This document shows, piece by piece, positions 16,492 to 25,338 of a stretch of DNA of 64,000 bases. Under the pieces are notes generated by a model. The model was not told the DNA's origin. It made no database searches and worked only from the letters and a program-made list of their open reading frames with translations. How positions within the stretch are numbered: the first letter of the stretch is position 1; each line of letters begins with the position of its first letter. Source of the DNA: ATZT02 sp964655115 (lineage in GTDB: Bacteria; Actinomycetota; Actinomycetes; S36-B12; UBA5976); NCBI GenBank assembly GCA_964655115.1, contig CAZZKM010000003.1, positions 24,015-88,014 of the forward strand, given 5' to 3'. A program made the translations under genes and the position numbers.

Positions 16492-17526
16492 GTGGCAGGA
16501 TTCAGCGGTGGTTTTTTAGGTCGTGATTTAGCAGTTGATTTAGGAACTGCAAACACATTAGTTTACGAACGTGGTCGTGGAATTGTTTTAAATGAACCAT
16601 CCGTAGTTGCGATTAACCAAAACACAGGCGGAATTGTTGCCGTTGGGGCAGAAGCAAAAAGAATGGTGGGAAGAACTCCAGGAAATATTGTTGCTATTCG
16701 TCCATTAAAAGATGGTGTTATTGCCGATTTTGATACCACCGAAAGAATGCTTAGATACTTTATTCAAAAAGTTCATAAACGTAGATTCTTAGCAAAACCA
16801 AGAGTTGTTATTTGTGTTCCAAGTGGAATTACAGGTGTTGAACAACGTGCTGTTAAAGATGCAGGTTATGCAGCCGGAGCTAGAAAAGTTTACATAATTG
16901 AAGAACCTATGGCTGCTGCAATTGGTGCAGGATTACCAATTCATGAACCAACAGGAAACATGGTTGTTGATATTGGTGGAGGAACATCAGAAGTTGCAGT
17001 CATTTCTTTAGGTGGTGTAGTTACTTCTTTATCAATAAGAACTGGTGGAGATGAACTAGATGATGCACTAGTTCAATTTGTTAAAAAAGAATATTCTTTA
17101 ATGTTAGGTGAACGCACTGCAGAAGAAATCAAAACCACAGTTGGAACTGCATTTCCAGTTCCAGATGAAACCTCAGCCGAATTAAGGGGACGAGATTTAG
17201 TTACAGGTTTACCAAGAACGATTGTTGTTACCGCAGAAGAAATAAGACGTGCGTTAGATGAACCTTTAACCAGAATTGTTGATGCTGTAAAAACAACTCT
17301 TGATAGAACTCCTCCCGAACTTTGCGGTGACATTATGGATCGCGGAATTGTGTTAACTGGAGGCGGAGCATTACTAAAAGGTTTAGATGAAAGATTAAGA
17401 CATGAAACTGGAATGCCAGTAATTATTGCGGAGCAACCTTTAAATTGCGTTGTCAATGGTTCAGGAAAATGTGTTGAAGAGTTCGAGGCTTTACAACAAG
17501 TATTGATCTCAGAACCACGCGCCTAA
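16492..17526 (+). CDS. mreB: Rod-shape determining actin homologue MreB
   Basis: Bacterial actin that organises lateral wall synthesis. Phosphate 1 motif DLGTANTLVY, phosphate 2 motif MVVDIGGGTSEVAVI and the adenosine motif LTGGGALLKGL are present. Start is GTG with AAGGA upstream. It is followed by mreC, mreD, mrdA and rodA in a tight operon. Mycobacteria lack MreB and grow from the poles, so this operon indicates a rod-elongation or sporulation-type wall machinery retained in this lineage, as in Streptomyces and freshwater Actinobacteria. Confidence 0.96.
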   Translation: MAGFSGGFLGRDLAVDLGTANTLVYERGRGIVLNEPSVVAINQNTGGIVAVGAEAKRMVGRTPGNIVAIRPLKDGVIADFDTTERMLRYFIQKVHKRRFLAKPRVVICVPSGITGVEQRAVKDAGYAAGARKVYIIEEPMAAAIGAGLPIHEPTGNMVVDIGGGTSEVAVISLGGVVTSLSIRTGGDELDDALVQFVKKEYSLMLGERTAEEIKTTVGTAFPVPDETSAELRGRDLVTGLPRTIVVTAEEIRRALDEPLTRIVDAVKTTLDRTPPELCGDIMDRGIVLTGGGALLKGLDERLRHETGMPVIIAEQPLNCVVNGSGKCVEEFEALQQVLISEPRA

Positions 17527-17547
17527 CAACATGATCGGCGGTTTGCC

Positions 17548-18474
17548 GTGAGAGATTCAACTCGATTAAGAACAATATTAGCCGTTTTATTACTACTTTC
17601 GTTTACTTTTGTGGCACTTGAATTAAGAAGTTCAGGCAGTGGAGTTACTAAAACATTAAGAGAATTTACGGCAAACTTAATTTCACCCATTCAAGAATCA
17701 TCGAGTAATTTTACTAATTCAATTAAGAATTTCTCAAATACTTGGAATGAAATAAGAACGGCACGAAGTCAAGTTAAAGATTTACAATCAGAAAATTTAA
17801 TGCTTAAGGAAGAGCTGGCAAAATCAGAAGAAGAAAGAAGAAGAGCAGCAGAATTAGATGCTTTATTAAAACTAGCTGGAATTGGAACTTATGAAATTGT
17901 TCCTGCAAAAGTAATTGCTATAGGGTCTGCCCAAGATTATTCATGGACTATCACAATTGATGTTGGCCAATTAGATGGAATAACTACAGATATGACAGTT
18001 TTGAGTGGTCAAGGTTTAGTGGGGCGAACCGTTTCAGTTGCAGATTCATCTGCAACAGTTGCACTTTTGGCTGATCCTTCTAGCAAAGTTGGCGCAAGAA
18101 TCGGTGGAAAAGGCGAATTGGGTTTCATCGGAGGCACAGGTTTACCAAGTGAGCTCGAATTTGAATTATTTGATCCAATAGCGGAGATAAATAAAGGGGA
18201 TCGAATTGTTACATGGGGTTCAGAAAATGGACGACCATTTGTACCTGGAGTTCCAATTGGTGAAGTTATTTCAATTAAATCTTCACCAGGTTTATTAACA
18301 AAATCAGCTCGAGTAAAACCTTACGTTAAATTATCGACTCTTGATTTGGTAGGTGTTGTAGTGGAACAACCAAGAGTTGATCCAAGAGATTCCTTGTTAC
18401 CGCCTGCACCAGTTGTTCCAACACCAAGCTCTTCAATCTCTATATCTCCAAGTGCAAGTCCTAGTGTGGAATAA
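17548..18474 (+). CDS. mreC: Rod-shape determining protein MreC
   Basis: Bitopic membrane protein of the elongasome. A single N-terminal transmembrane helix (residues about 8-25, ILAVLLLLSFTFVALEL) is followed by a coiled coil (about 60-105, rich in S, E and R) and the beta-barrel MreC domain (VIAIGSAQDYSWTITID to the VSIADSSATVALL-like repeat). The tail is a low-complexity Pro/Ser segment. Start is GTG. It should connect MreB and MreD inside the cell with PBP2 outside. Length of 308 residues is typical. Confidence 0.92.
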   Translation: MRDSTRLRTILAVLLLLSFTFVALELRSSGSGVTKTLREFTANLISPIQESSSNFTNSIKNFSNTWNEIRTARSQVKDLQSENLMLKEELAKSEEERRRAAELDALLKLAGIGTYEIVPAKVIAIGSAQDYSWTITIDVGQLDGITTDMTVLSGQGLVGRTVSVADSSATVALLADPSSKVGARIGGKGELGFIGGTGLPSELEFELFDPIAEINKGDRIVTWGSENGRPFVPGVPIGEVISIKSSPGLLTKSARVKPYVKLSTLDLVGVVVEQPRVDPRDSLLPPAPVVPTPSSSISISPSASPSVE

Positions 18475-18476
18475 GA

Positions 18477-18998
18477 ATGAATGCATATAAATATGTTGCT
18501 TTAGTTGTAACAATTATTACGGCAGCTGTGCTACAACCTACTTTTTTTGCAAAATTTTTTTTACCGGGAGCAACTCCAGATGTTTTAATTGTGGTTTTAA
18601 CTTGTTGGGCTTTACTTAAGGGGCCTGCCGTTGGAGCAATTGCTGGATTTTTTACTGGATTTTTAATTGACGTGTTACCACCAGGGGATCACTTAATGGG
18701 AATTTCTTCAATTTTTTTAACATTGATTGGTTATTTAGTTGGTTATTTAAGTCAAAATCAAAGTAGATCTTTTGTTCGTCCGTTGATAATTTCGGCTTCG
18801 GTTGCAAATGTTTTCTTTATAGTTAGAAGTATTTGGGCAAATTTATCTGGATCTGAATTTTCTATAAACATTTTTGCTGTAAATTTTTTGACTCAAGGTT
18901 TGTATGCTGCGCTGTTAGCTATTTTTATTTATCCTGCAATTGGATTCTTGGACAAAAAATTAGGGCCAATTTCGAGAGCAGAAGAATTAAGGGTTTAA
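18477..18998 (+). CDS. mreD: Rod-shape determining protein MreD
   Basis: A 173-residue multi-pass membrane protein with about five hydrophobic helices and the conserved segment FFTGFLIDVLPPGDHLMG near residue 60. It begins two bases after the mreC stop and ends directly against mrdA (TAA then ATG). Function is as an integral elongasome partner of MreC. Confidence 0.88.
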   Translation: MNAYKYVALVVTIITAAVLQPTFFAKFFLPGATPDVLIVVLTCWALLKGPAVGAIAGFFTGFLIDVLPPGDHLMGISSIFLTLIGYLVGYLSQNQSRSFVRPLIISASVANVFFIVRSIWANLSGSEFSINIFAVNFLTQGLYAALLAIFIYPAIGFLDKKLGPISRAEELRV

Positions 18999-21185
18999 AT
19001 GCAAGATAAAACTCATATCCGTTTAAAAATTTTGAGAGCTGTTTTGCTCTCATTAATGTTTACTTTGGTTGGACGTTTGTTTTTTATTCAAATTACATCT
19101 GGAGATGATTTTCAACAAGCATCCCAACGAAACGCATTCAGAGAAGTTTTTACACCCTCTGTCCGTGGTCTTATTTTAGATCAAGTAGGTAGACCAGTAG
19201 TTGCAAATAAATCAACCGTCGTAATTAGTGTTAACACTCGAATTCTTGAATCTTTTGAAGATAAAGGAGAATCAGTAATCTCTAAGCTATCTTCTGTCAT
19301 TAATATTCCAGAAAATGAAATTAAAGATCGACTAACTCCATGTGGAACCAAGGGAGCTAAGAAACCACCAATTTGTTGGTCAGGCTCACTTTTTCAACCA
19401 ATCCCCATTGCGCAAGATGTTGATAACAAAATTGCATTACAAATTATGGAACAAAGAAGTGATTTTCCTGGCGTTACGGCTGAACTAAACGCTTTAAGAG
19501 AAATTCCACGACCTTTTGATGTAAATATGGCACACATCATCGGATATGTAGGACCAGTAACTGATAAAGAAATTGATAAACAAAAGAAAGAAGGAATTTC
19601 ATCTGATGATTTCGCATTACAAAATAATGACAAAATTGGAAGAGCAGGAGTTGAACGTTATTACGATGCGTGGTTAAGAGGAAAACCTGGAGTAACAGTA
19701 CTTGCTGTGGATAAAGCATCAAATATAAAAGGTGTTGTAAAAGAAATTGATCCAGATCCAGGTAAATATGTTGTTTTAAATATTGATGCTAAATTGCAAT
19801 CTTTGGTTGAAGAGCAATTAGCTGCAGCAATTGATAGAGCTAGATCAAAAAATTATGTTGGAGAATCTGGTGCTGCAGTTGTAGTCGATGTTACAAATGG
19901 TCATGTTTTAGCAATGGCAACTTATCCAAGTTATGATCCAAGAATTTGGTTAGGCGGAATAACAAGTGAACAATTTCAAGCATTGTCTGACCCAAAATCT
20001 GGGGTTCCCTTAATTAGTAGAGCAACCCAAGGTTTATTTGCGCCAGCGTCAATTTTTAAAGTAATTTCTACAGCAGCAGCTGCTGAAAATGGCTTTGATT
20101 TAAATGATATATATCAATGTCCACCTCAAATGGAAATTGGTAATCGTGTATTTAGAAACTATGAATCTATTGGTTTTGGTGCAATTACCATGCAAAGAGC
20201 TTTGGAAGTTTCTTGTGACACTGTTTATTACGACATTGCAAATAAATTATGGCTAAGAGATGGTGGATTAAATCCTATTGAAAATCCCAAAGATGCACTT
20301 GAAAAAATGTCTTTTGCGTTTGGGTTAGGTTCAAAAAGTGGAATCGATTTACCAGAAGATGTTAAAGGTCGCGTTGGAGGACGAATATTTAAAAAAGAAT
20401 TTTGGGAAAAGAATCATGAAGTTTGGTGTGAAAGAGCTGAAAATGGTTACCCTGAAGTAGCTGAAAAAGATCCAGAGCGCGCAAGAATGTTGCAAAAGTT
20501 TGCTGTAGAAAATTGCACTGAAGGAATGAGATTTAGAGCAGGAGATGCAGTAAACACAGCAATTGGGCAAGGTGACACTGTTGTGACACCTTTACAAATG
20601 GCAATGGTTTATGCCGCGATTGCAAATGGTGGCTCAGTTTATGAACCCAGGGTAGTAAAAGCAATCATGAATCCAGATGGAACCATTGCGCAACAAATTA
20701 ATTCAAAAGTAAAAAGTAAACTTCCAATTTCAGATGCAACTTTAAATTATATTCAAAAATCATTAGTTGGTGTGACTATTTCAGGAACAGGAGCGCCACC
20801 TTTTGTTGGTTTTCCTCTTTCTAGAATTCCAGTTGCTACAAAAACTGGAACAGGTGAAGTTTTAGGTAAACAATCAACTTCTTGGTTTGCAAGTTATGCA
20901 CCTGCCGATAATCCAAAATATGCTGTAGTGATGATGGTTGCTCAAGGTGGAACTGGTTCAGGAACTTCTGCACCAAGTGTGAGAAGAATTTATGAAGAAA
21001 TTTTTGGAGTAAGAGGTAACACGATTGATCCTAACTCAAGTATTTTATTTGGTGGACAACCAAATAATTCAATGCCAAAAATAAGACCAGATGGTTTGCC
21101 AGATTATCCAGAAATTGAAGATTTATTGAATCCAAGTCCTTCACCATCTATTTCAAATTTAAGTGTTACGAAAGCTTCATCATGA
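18999..21185 (+). CDS. mrdA: Penicillin-binding protein 2 (elongation transpeptidase)
   Basis: A class B PBP of 728 residues that cross-links peptidoglycan during elongation with RodA. One N-terminal transmembrane helix (VLLSLMFTLVGRLFFIQI) is followed by the pedestal domain and the transpeptidase domain. Active-site motifs are SIFK in FAPASIFKVIS (SxxK), SCD in LEVSCDTVYY (SxN position) and KTG in ATKTGTGE. A charged insertion of about 60 residues with paired cysteines lies between SGIDLPED and AIGQGD; I recall similar insertions in other actinobacterial PBP2 proteins. The C-terminus is a Pro/Ser-rich tail. Confidence 0.95.
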   Translation: MQDKTHIRLKILRAVLLSLMFTLVGRLFFIQITSGDDFQQASQRNAFREVFTPSVRGLILDQVGRPVVANKSTVVISVNTRILESFEDKGESVISKLSSVINIPENEIKDRLTPCGTKGAKKPPICWSGSLFQPIPIAQDVDNKIALQIMEQRSDFPGVTAELNALREIPRPFDVNMAHIIGYVGPVTDKEIDKQKKEGISSDDFALQNNDKIGRAGVERYYDAWLRGKPGVTVLAVDKASNIKGVVKEIDPDPGKYVVLNIDAKLQSLVEEQLAAAIDRARSKNYVGESGAAVVVDVTNGHVLAMATYPSYDPRIWLGGITSEQFQALSDPKSGVPLISRATQGLFAPASIFKVISTAAAAENGFDLNDIYQCPPQMEIGNRVFRNYESIGFGAITMQRALEVSCDTVYYDIANKLWLRDGGLNPIENPKDALEKMSFAFGLGSKSGIDLPEDVKGRVGGRIFKKEFWEKNHEVWCERAENGYPEVAEKDPERARMLQKFAVENCTEGMRFRAGDAVNTAIGQGDTVVTPLQMAMVYAAIANGGSVYEPRVVKAIMNPDGTIAQQINSKVKSKLPISDATLNYIQKSLVGVTISGTGAPPFVGFPLSRIPVATKTGTGEVLGKQSTSWFASYAPADNPKYAVVMMVAQGGTGSGTSAPSVRRIYEEIFGVRGNTIDPNSSILFGGQPNNSMPKIRPDGLPDYPEIEDLLNPSPSPSISNLSVTKASS

Positions 21186-22372
21186 GTTATTTATCTATCG
21201 ATAAATCAAAGGCAATAAAAAGAAATAGAGTTAATGATTCATTTTTTATCGGTTATGACTGGGTTTTAATTTCAAGTGCTTTGTTATTGTCGGTAATTGG
21301 TGCGGCGTTGGTTTATTCTGCATCAAATCAAAGATTACAAGATGCAGGACTTCCCACAGACTTTTATCTTCAAAGGCATGTTTTTAATTTAATATTAGGT
21401 TTAATTTTAGGATTGATCGTTTCTCGTTTTTCATTTAGAACTGCAAGAGCATATGCAATTATTATTTACGCCTTTGCAGTAATTGGTTTAATGCTTGTTT
21501 TAATTCCTGGAATAGGTAAATCTCAAGGTGGTGCGCAAGCTTGGCTTGCTTTGCCAGGTGGTTTCACTTTTCAGCCAAGTGAATTTACAAAAGTTGCATT
21601 AATTACTCTTCTTGCCATGGTTTTAACTGAAAGAAGAGATTCAGAATTAGTGCCACACGATAAAGATGTATTACTTGGTTTGTCTTTAGCCGGAATTCCT
21701 GCAGTTTTAGTTTTATTGCAGAATGATTTTGGAACGGTGATGATTATTGGAGCAACACTTTTAACTGTTTTAGTTGCCTCAGGAACTAAATTGCGGTGGG
21801 TTTTCGGTTCTTTATTTGGTGTTATTTTTGCAGGATTTATCGCATCTCAGCTCAACTTTATTAAGGATTATCAATTAAAACGACTTGCTACTTTCGTTGA
21901 TCCAACTCTTGATCCTTTAGGTGCTGGATATAACACGTTGCAGGCAAAGATTGCGATTGGATCAGGAGGGTGGTTTGGACAAGGCTATCTAAATGGTCCT
22001 CAAACTCAAGGAAAATATGTTCCAGCTCAAAGAACTGATTTTATTTTCACAGTCGCTGGTGAAGAGTTGGGTTTTTTCGGAGCCACGCTAGTAATCTTTT
22101 TAATTGGATTAATTTTGTATCGTCTTTCAAAAATTGCTTTAAAAGCTCCCGATAGATTTGGTCGACTAACTGCAGTAGGAGTTGCAGGTTGGTTTGCAAT
22201 TCAATCATTTGAAAATATTGGAATGAATTTGGGAATTATGCCAGTAACGGGAGTTCCGCTACCTTTTGTTTCTTATGGCGGTTCCTCCATGTTTGTGTCT
22301 TGGATGGCAATTGGATTAGCAGTTGCAATCGGGCGAGAGATTGATGATCGGGTCAGCCCAATAATTCGCTAA
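21182..22372 (+). CDS. rodA: Peptidoglycan glycosyltransferase RodA
   Basis: SEDS-family polymerase of 396 residues with about ten transmembrane helices. Conserved SEDS signatures include FQPSEFTKVALI, the catalytic-region VPAQRTDFIFTVAGEELGF, and the C-terminal TGVPLPFVSYGGSSM. It overlaps mrdA by four bases (ATGA), which agrees with PBP2-RodA acting as one enzyme. It is the last gene of the mre operon. The 360-bp region before rne follows. Confidence 0.95.
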   Translation: MSYLSIDKSKAIKRNRVNDSFFIGYDWVLISSALLLSVIGAALVYSASNQRLQDAGLPTDFYLQRHVFNLILGLILGLIVSRFSFRTARAYAIIIYAFAVIGLMLVLIPGIGKSQGGAQAWLALPGGFTFQPSEFTKVALITLLAMVLTERRDSELVPHDKDVLLGLSLAGIPAVLVLLQNDFGTVMIIGATLLTVLVASGTKLRWVFGSLFGVIFAGFIASQLNFIKDYQLKRLATFVDPTLDPLGAGYNTLQAKIAIGSGGWFGQGYLNGPQTQGKYVPAQRTDFIFTVAGEELGFFGATLVIFLIGLILYRLSKIALKAPDRFGRLTAVGVAGWFAIQSFENIGMNLGIMPVTGVPLPFVSYGGSSMFVSWMAIGLAVAIGREIDDRVSPIIR

Positions 22373-22732
22373 ATCAGGCTTGAATTCTGTTTTTCTTCTC
22401 GTAATCAAGGCGTCATTTGGAAAATGAGGCTTGAACTTGTGGGATACTTTAAGTACTGGTTAAACACCTGGTCAATTCCCAAGGTGAAGAGAACCAAAAA
22501 AGACTTAGCCGAGCAGCGGTGCTCGGAAGAACGACAAAAAAGATTTGCGTAGTGCCAAATTGGTAGTTAGACGAATTTATTTGAAGTTCTAAACAAAAGA
22601 CCTTAAGAAACTTTAGGTTTGAATTTAATTATTTAAACCAAACAGTTTTACCAACACAAACAAATTGTGTAGGTAAACAAGCTTAATAAGCATTGCTTAT
22701 CTGCACTAAAAAGATTTAGGAGTAAAGCCGTC
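22373..22732 (+). promoter_or_regulatory. Long structured leader upstream of rne
   Basis: This 360-bp gap has no convincing gene. It carries several dyads: TCATTT-GGA-AAATGA (22413-22427), CCGAGCA-GCGG-TGCTCGG (22509-22526), and a two-part hairpin TTTACC-A-ACACAA, loop ACAAA, TTGTGT-A-GGTAAA (22647-22677). A short ATAAGC/GCTTAT dyad follows closer to the start. The sequence AGGCTTGAA occurs twice (22376 and 22427). Mycobacterial rne is known to have a long 5-prime UTR, so an RNase E-sensitive autoregulatory leader is a reasonable inference. Confidence 0.5.
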
Positions 22733-24592
22733 ATGGCTGACGAAGAAAAACCATCTTTGCGTAAGCGTTTTCGAATAGCAACATTTTCAGCATCAGAAGA
22801 TTCACCAACACCAGTTGTAGAAACACCTGTTGGTTCACCCTCTGTTGCCTTTCAGCAAGCAGTTGTTCCACCCAGAACTCCTGGTGCTAACAAACCAGAT
22901 TCTGAAAACAAAGAAGAACGTGGACTATTAAGACGTGCTCGCGGAGTAAGAAGAAGACGTGCCAGTGATGAAGAAATTGACAACAACGAGTCAAAAGAAA
23001 ATAATTTTTCAAAAGATGATGAGTCATCAGAAGCTACTCACAGAAGAATTAGAAAAAGAGTTAGAGCAACAGATGTTAACTCTGAAGAAGTAGCTGCAGA
23101 AGATCCAAACACGGTAGTAAGGGTTCGTGCACCAAGAGAACGAACATCTAACAGATCTTCAACCAGAATTGATGCTAAACGCCAACGACGAAAAGATGGA
23201 AGAGATTCAGGCCGAAGAAGAACACCAGTATTAACAGAAGCAGAATTCTTAGCTCGTCGCGAAAGTGTTGATCGAGTTATGGTTGTTCGCCAAAACTTAG
23301 ATCGTATTCAAATTGCTGTTTTAGAAGACAACATGCTTGTTGAGCATTATGTATCGCGAGGTCAATCTGCTTCATTGATTGGAAATGTTTACTTAGGAAA
23401 AGTTCAAAATGTGCTGCCAAGTATGGAAGCCGCTTTTATTGACATTGGTCGCGGAAGAAACGGTGTTCTTTATGCAGGTGAAGTTAATTGGGATGCAGCA
23501 GGTCTTGACGGCCAACCAAAAAGAATTGAACTTGCCTTAAAAACAAATGATTCTGTTTTAGTTCAAGTCACAAAAGATCCAGTTGGACAAAAAGGGGCAA
23601 GACTAACAAGTCAAATTTCGTTACCAGGTAGATATTTAGTTTACGTACCAGATGGATCTGTTACAGGAATAAGCAGAAAACTTCCTGATGTAGAAAGAAC
23701 TAGATTAAAAAGAATTTTAAGAAACATAGTTCCAGAAGGTGCTGGAGTTATTGTTCGAACTGCTGCAGAAGGCGCAACTGAAGAACAGTTACAAAAAGAT
23801 GTCGCAAGACTTCAAGCACAATGGGAAAATATTCAAAATAAAACAAAGGATAGTAATCCTGCTTCTTTGCTTTATTCTGAACCAGATCTTGCTATACGAG
23901 TTGTCAGAGATATTTTCAATGAAGATTTCAAAAAACTAATAGTTGCAGGAAATGATGCCTGGGACACTATTGAAGAGTATGTCAAATATGTTGCGCCAGA
24001 TCTTGCTGACCGTTTAGAAAAATGGAATGGCGAAGGCGATGTATTTGCAGCAAATCGTATTGATGAACAAATATCAAAAGCTCTGGATCGAAAAGTCTAT
24101 CTACCATCAGGTGGCTCTTTAGTAATCGATCGAACTGAAGCGATGACTGTTATTGATGTCAACACTGGCAAATTTATTGGTCAAGGTGGAAATCTTGAAG
24201 AAACAGTAACCAAAAACAATCTTGAAGCAGCTGAAGAAATAGTTCGACAATTAAGACTTCGCGATGTTGGTGGAATTATTGTTATTGACTTTATTGACAT
24301 GGTTCTTGAGGCAAATAGGGATCAAGTTCTTCGAAGACTTGTTGAATGTCTTGGTCGCGATCGAACTAAACATCAAGTAGCAGAAGTTTCTTCTCTAGGT
24401 CTTGTTCAAATGACCAGAAAAAGAATTAGTACAGGATTGTTGGAAACTTTCTCTGAAGCCTGCGAGCATTGCAATGGACGAGGGGTCAAGGTGTTTTCAG
24501 AGCCAGTAGACCATAAGCACTCAGATAGACGATTCAAGAGAGAAAATACCGAGGCAACAGAAGCAAATTCTGAAGAGAATGCCAGGCAATAG
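22733..24592 (+). CDS. rne: Ribonuclease E/G
   Basis: A 619-residue endoribonuclease of mRNA decay and rRNA processing. Residues 1-165 are a disordered, Arg/Glu/Ser-rich extension typical of actinobacterial RNase E, in which extensions flank the catalytic core. The S1 domain starts near 185 (NIGNVYLGKVQNVLPSMEAA type), then the DNase I-like catalytic region has TVIDVNTGKF and GGIIVIDFIDM with acidic metal ligands. The zinc-link appears as CEHCNGRG near the C-terminus. The C-terminal tail is short. RBS AGGAG precedes ATG. The 360-bp leader suggests post-transcriptional control. Confidence 0.95.
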   Translation: MADEEKPSLRKRFRIATFSASEDSPTPVVETPVGSPSVAFQQAVVPPRTPGANKPDSENKEERGLLRRARGVRRRRASDEEIDNNESKENNFSKDDESSEATHRRIRKRVRATDVNSEEVAAEDPNTVVRVRAPRERTSNRSSTRIDAKRQRRKDGRDSGRRRTPVLTEAEFLARRESVDRVMVVRQNLDRIQIAVLEDNMLVEHYVSRGQSASLIGNVYLGKVQNVLPSMEAAFIDIGRGRNGVLYAGEVNWDAAGLDGQPKRIELALKTNDSVLVQVTKDPVGQKGARLTSQISLPGRYLVYVPDGSVTGISRKLPDVERTRLKRILRNIVPEGAGVIVRTAAEGATEEQLQKDVARLQAQWENIQNKTKDSNPASLLYSEPDLAIRVVRDIFNEDFKKLIVAGNDAWDTIEEYVKYVAPDLADRLEKWNGEGDVFAANRIDEQISKALDRKVYLPSGGSLVIDRTEAMTVIDVNTGKFIGQGGNLEETVTKNNLEAAEEIVRQLRLRDVGGIIVIDFIDMVLEANRDQVLRRLVECLGRDRTKHQVAEVSSLGLVQMTRKRISTGLLETFSEACEHCNGRGVKVFSEPVDHKHSDRRFKRENTEATEANSEENARQ

Positions 24593-24654
24593 GAAAGGCT
24601 AAATTTTAGATTTAGTAATCTAGGAAGACGCCCTTTCCACTTGGCAAAATTTAG
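24592..24654 (+). promoter_or_regulatory. Possible pseudoknot leader before rplU
   Basis: Two interleaved complementarities are visible: GGAAAGG (24592-24598) with CCTTTCC (24632-24638), and CTAAATTTT (24599-24607) with AAAATTTAG (24646-24654). A small hairpin TAGATT-TAGT-AATCTA (24607-24622) lies between. The order a-b-a'-b' would make an H-type pseudoknot in the rplU-rpmA leader. A ribosomal-protein autoregulatory element is inferred, not shown. Confidence 0.35.
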
Positions 24655-24691
24655 TTTTGTAAAAAGAAAGTATTAAAAGGAGAAAACGACA

Positions 24692-25006
24692 GTGTATGCA
24701 ATAGTGCGTTCTGGTGGACGTCAAGAAAAAGTATCTGTTGGCGACACTGTTGTCATGGATCGACAAGACGCTAAACCAGGTTCAAAAATTAATCTTCCAG
24801 CATTGATGGTTGTAGATAATGGAAAAATCACTCACGATGCACAAACTTTGTCTGCTACTAAAGTTGAAGCTGAAGTGATTTCACATGATCGTGGACCAAA
24901 AATTAAAATTCAACATTACAGAAGTAAAACTGGTTACAAACGCCGTTTAGGTCATCGTCAGGAATTAACAACTGTAAAAGTTACAGATATCAAGGTAGGT
25001 AAATAA
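24692..25006 (+). CDS. rplU: 50S ribosomal protein L21
   Basis: A 104-residue ribosomal protein. MYAIVRSGGRQEKVSVGD at the N-terminus and the C-terminal KTGYKRRLGHRQELT are diagnostic of L21, which binds 23S rRNA near L20. Start is GTG with AAGGAG upstream. It abuts rpmA without a gap, the universal rplU-rpmA arrangement. Confidence 0.97.
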   Translation: MYAIVRSGGRQEKVSVGDTVVMDRQDAKPGSKINLPALMVVDNGKITHDAQTLSATKVEAEVISHDRGPKIKIQHYRSKTGYKRRLGHRQELTTVKVTDIKVGK

Positions 25007-25261
25007 ATGGCATCCAAAAAAGGTGTTTCCAGTACTAGAAACGGTCGCGATTCCAATGCACAAAGACTTGGAATTAAAAGATTTGGTGGTCAATTGGTTG
25101 GCGCTGGAGAAATTATTGTTCGTCAACGTGGAACACAATTTCATCCAGGTGTAAATGTTGGGATTGGTTCAGATGACACATTATTTGCGCTTCAACCGGG
25201 TGCTGTGAAATTTGGATCACGTCGTGGACGTCGTGTTGTAGATATCGTTCCGGCTGAGTAA
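25007..25261 (+). CDS. rpmA: 50S ribosomal protein L27
   Basis: An 84-residue protein placed near the peptidyl-transferase centre. ASKKGVSSTRNGRDSNAQRL at the N-terminus and VRQRGTQFHPG in the middle are the L27 signature. There is no Firmicutes-type N-terminal cleavage extension. The start codon follows the rplU stop directly, and a strong terminator hairpin follows the gene. Confidence 0.97.
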   Translation: MASKKGVSSTRNGRDSNAQRLGIKRFGGQLVGAGEIIVRQRGTQFHPGVNVGIGSDDTLFALQPGAVKFGSRRGRRVVDIVPAE

Positions 25262-25281
25262 CCCGTTAAAAATATTTTTAA

Positions 25282-25317
25282 AAAAGGGCGGGCAGAAAAA
25301 TGTCCGCCCTTTTAAAT
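25282..25317 (+). terminator. Rho-independent terminator after rpmA
   Basis: AAAAGGGCGGGCA (25282-25294), loop GAAAAA, and TGTCCGCCCTTTT (25301-25313) form a 13-bp stem with one G-U pair. The flanking A- and T-runs fit terminator function in both directions. It ends about 22 bases before obgE, so it would separate or attenuate the rplU-rpmA and obgE-proBA units. It is the only classical terminator I see in the window. Confidence 0.85.
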
Positions 25318-25338
25318 TTATAAAAAGGTGGTGATGAA

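Noticed and set aside
22509..22526. GC-rich hairpin after rodA as a terminator
   Set aside because: It is not followed by a T-run on the plus strand and lies about 140 bp after the rodA stop; more likely leader structure.
22424..22552. A 42-codon ORF in the rne leader
   Set aside because: No ribosome site, no recognisable pattern, and it spans hairpins that look like RNA structure; probably chance.
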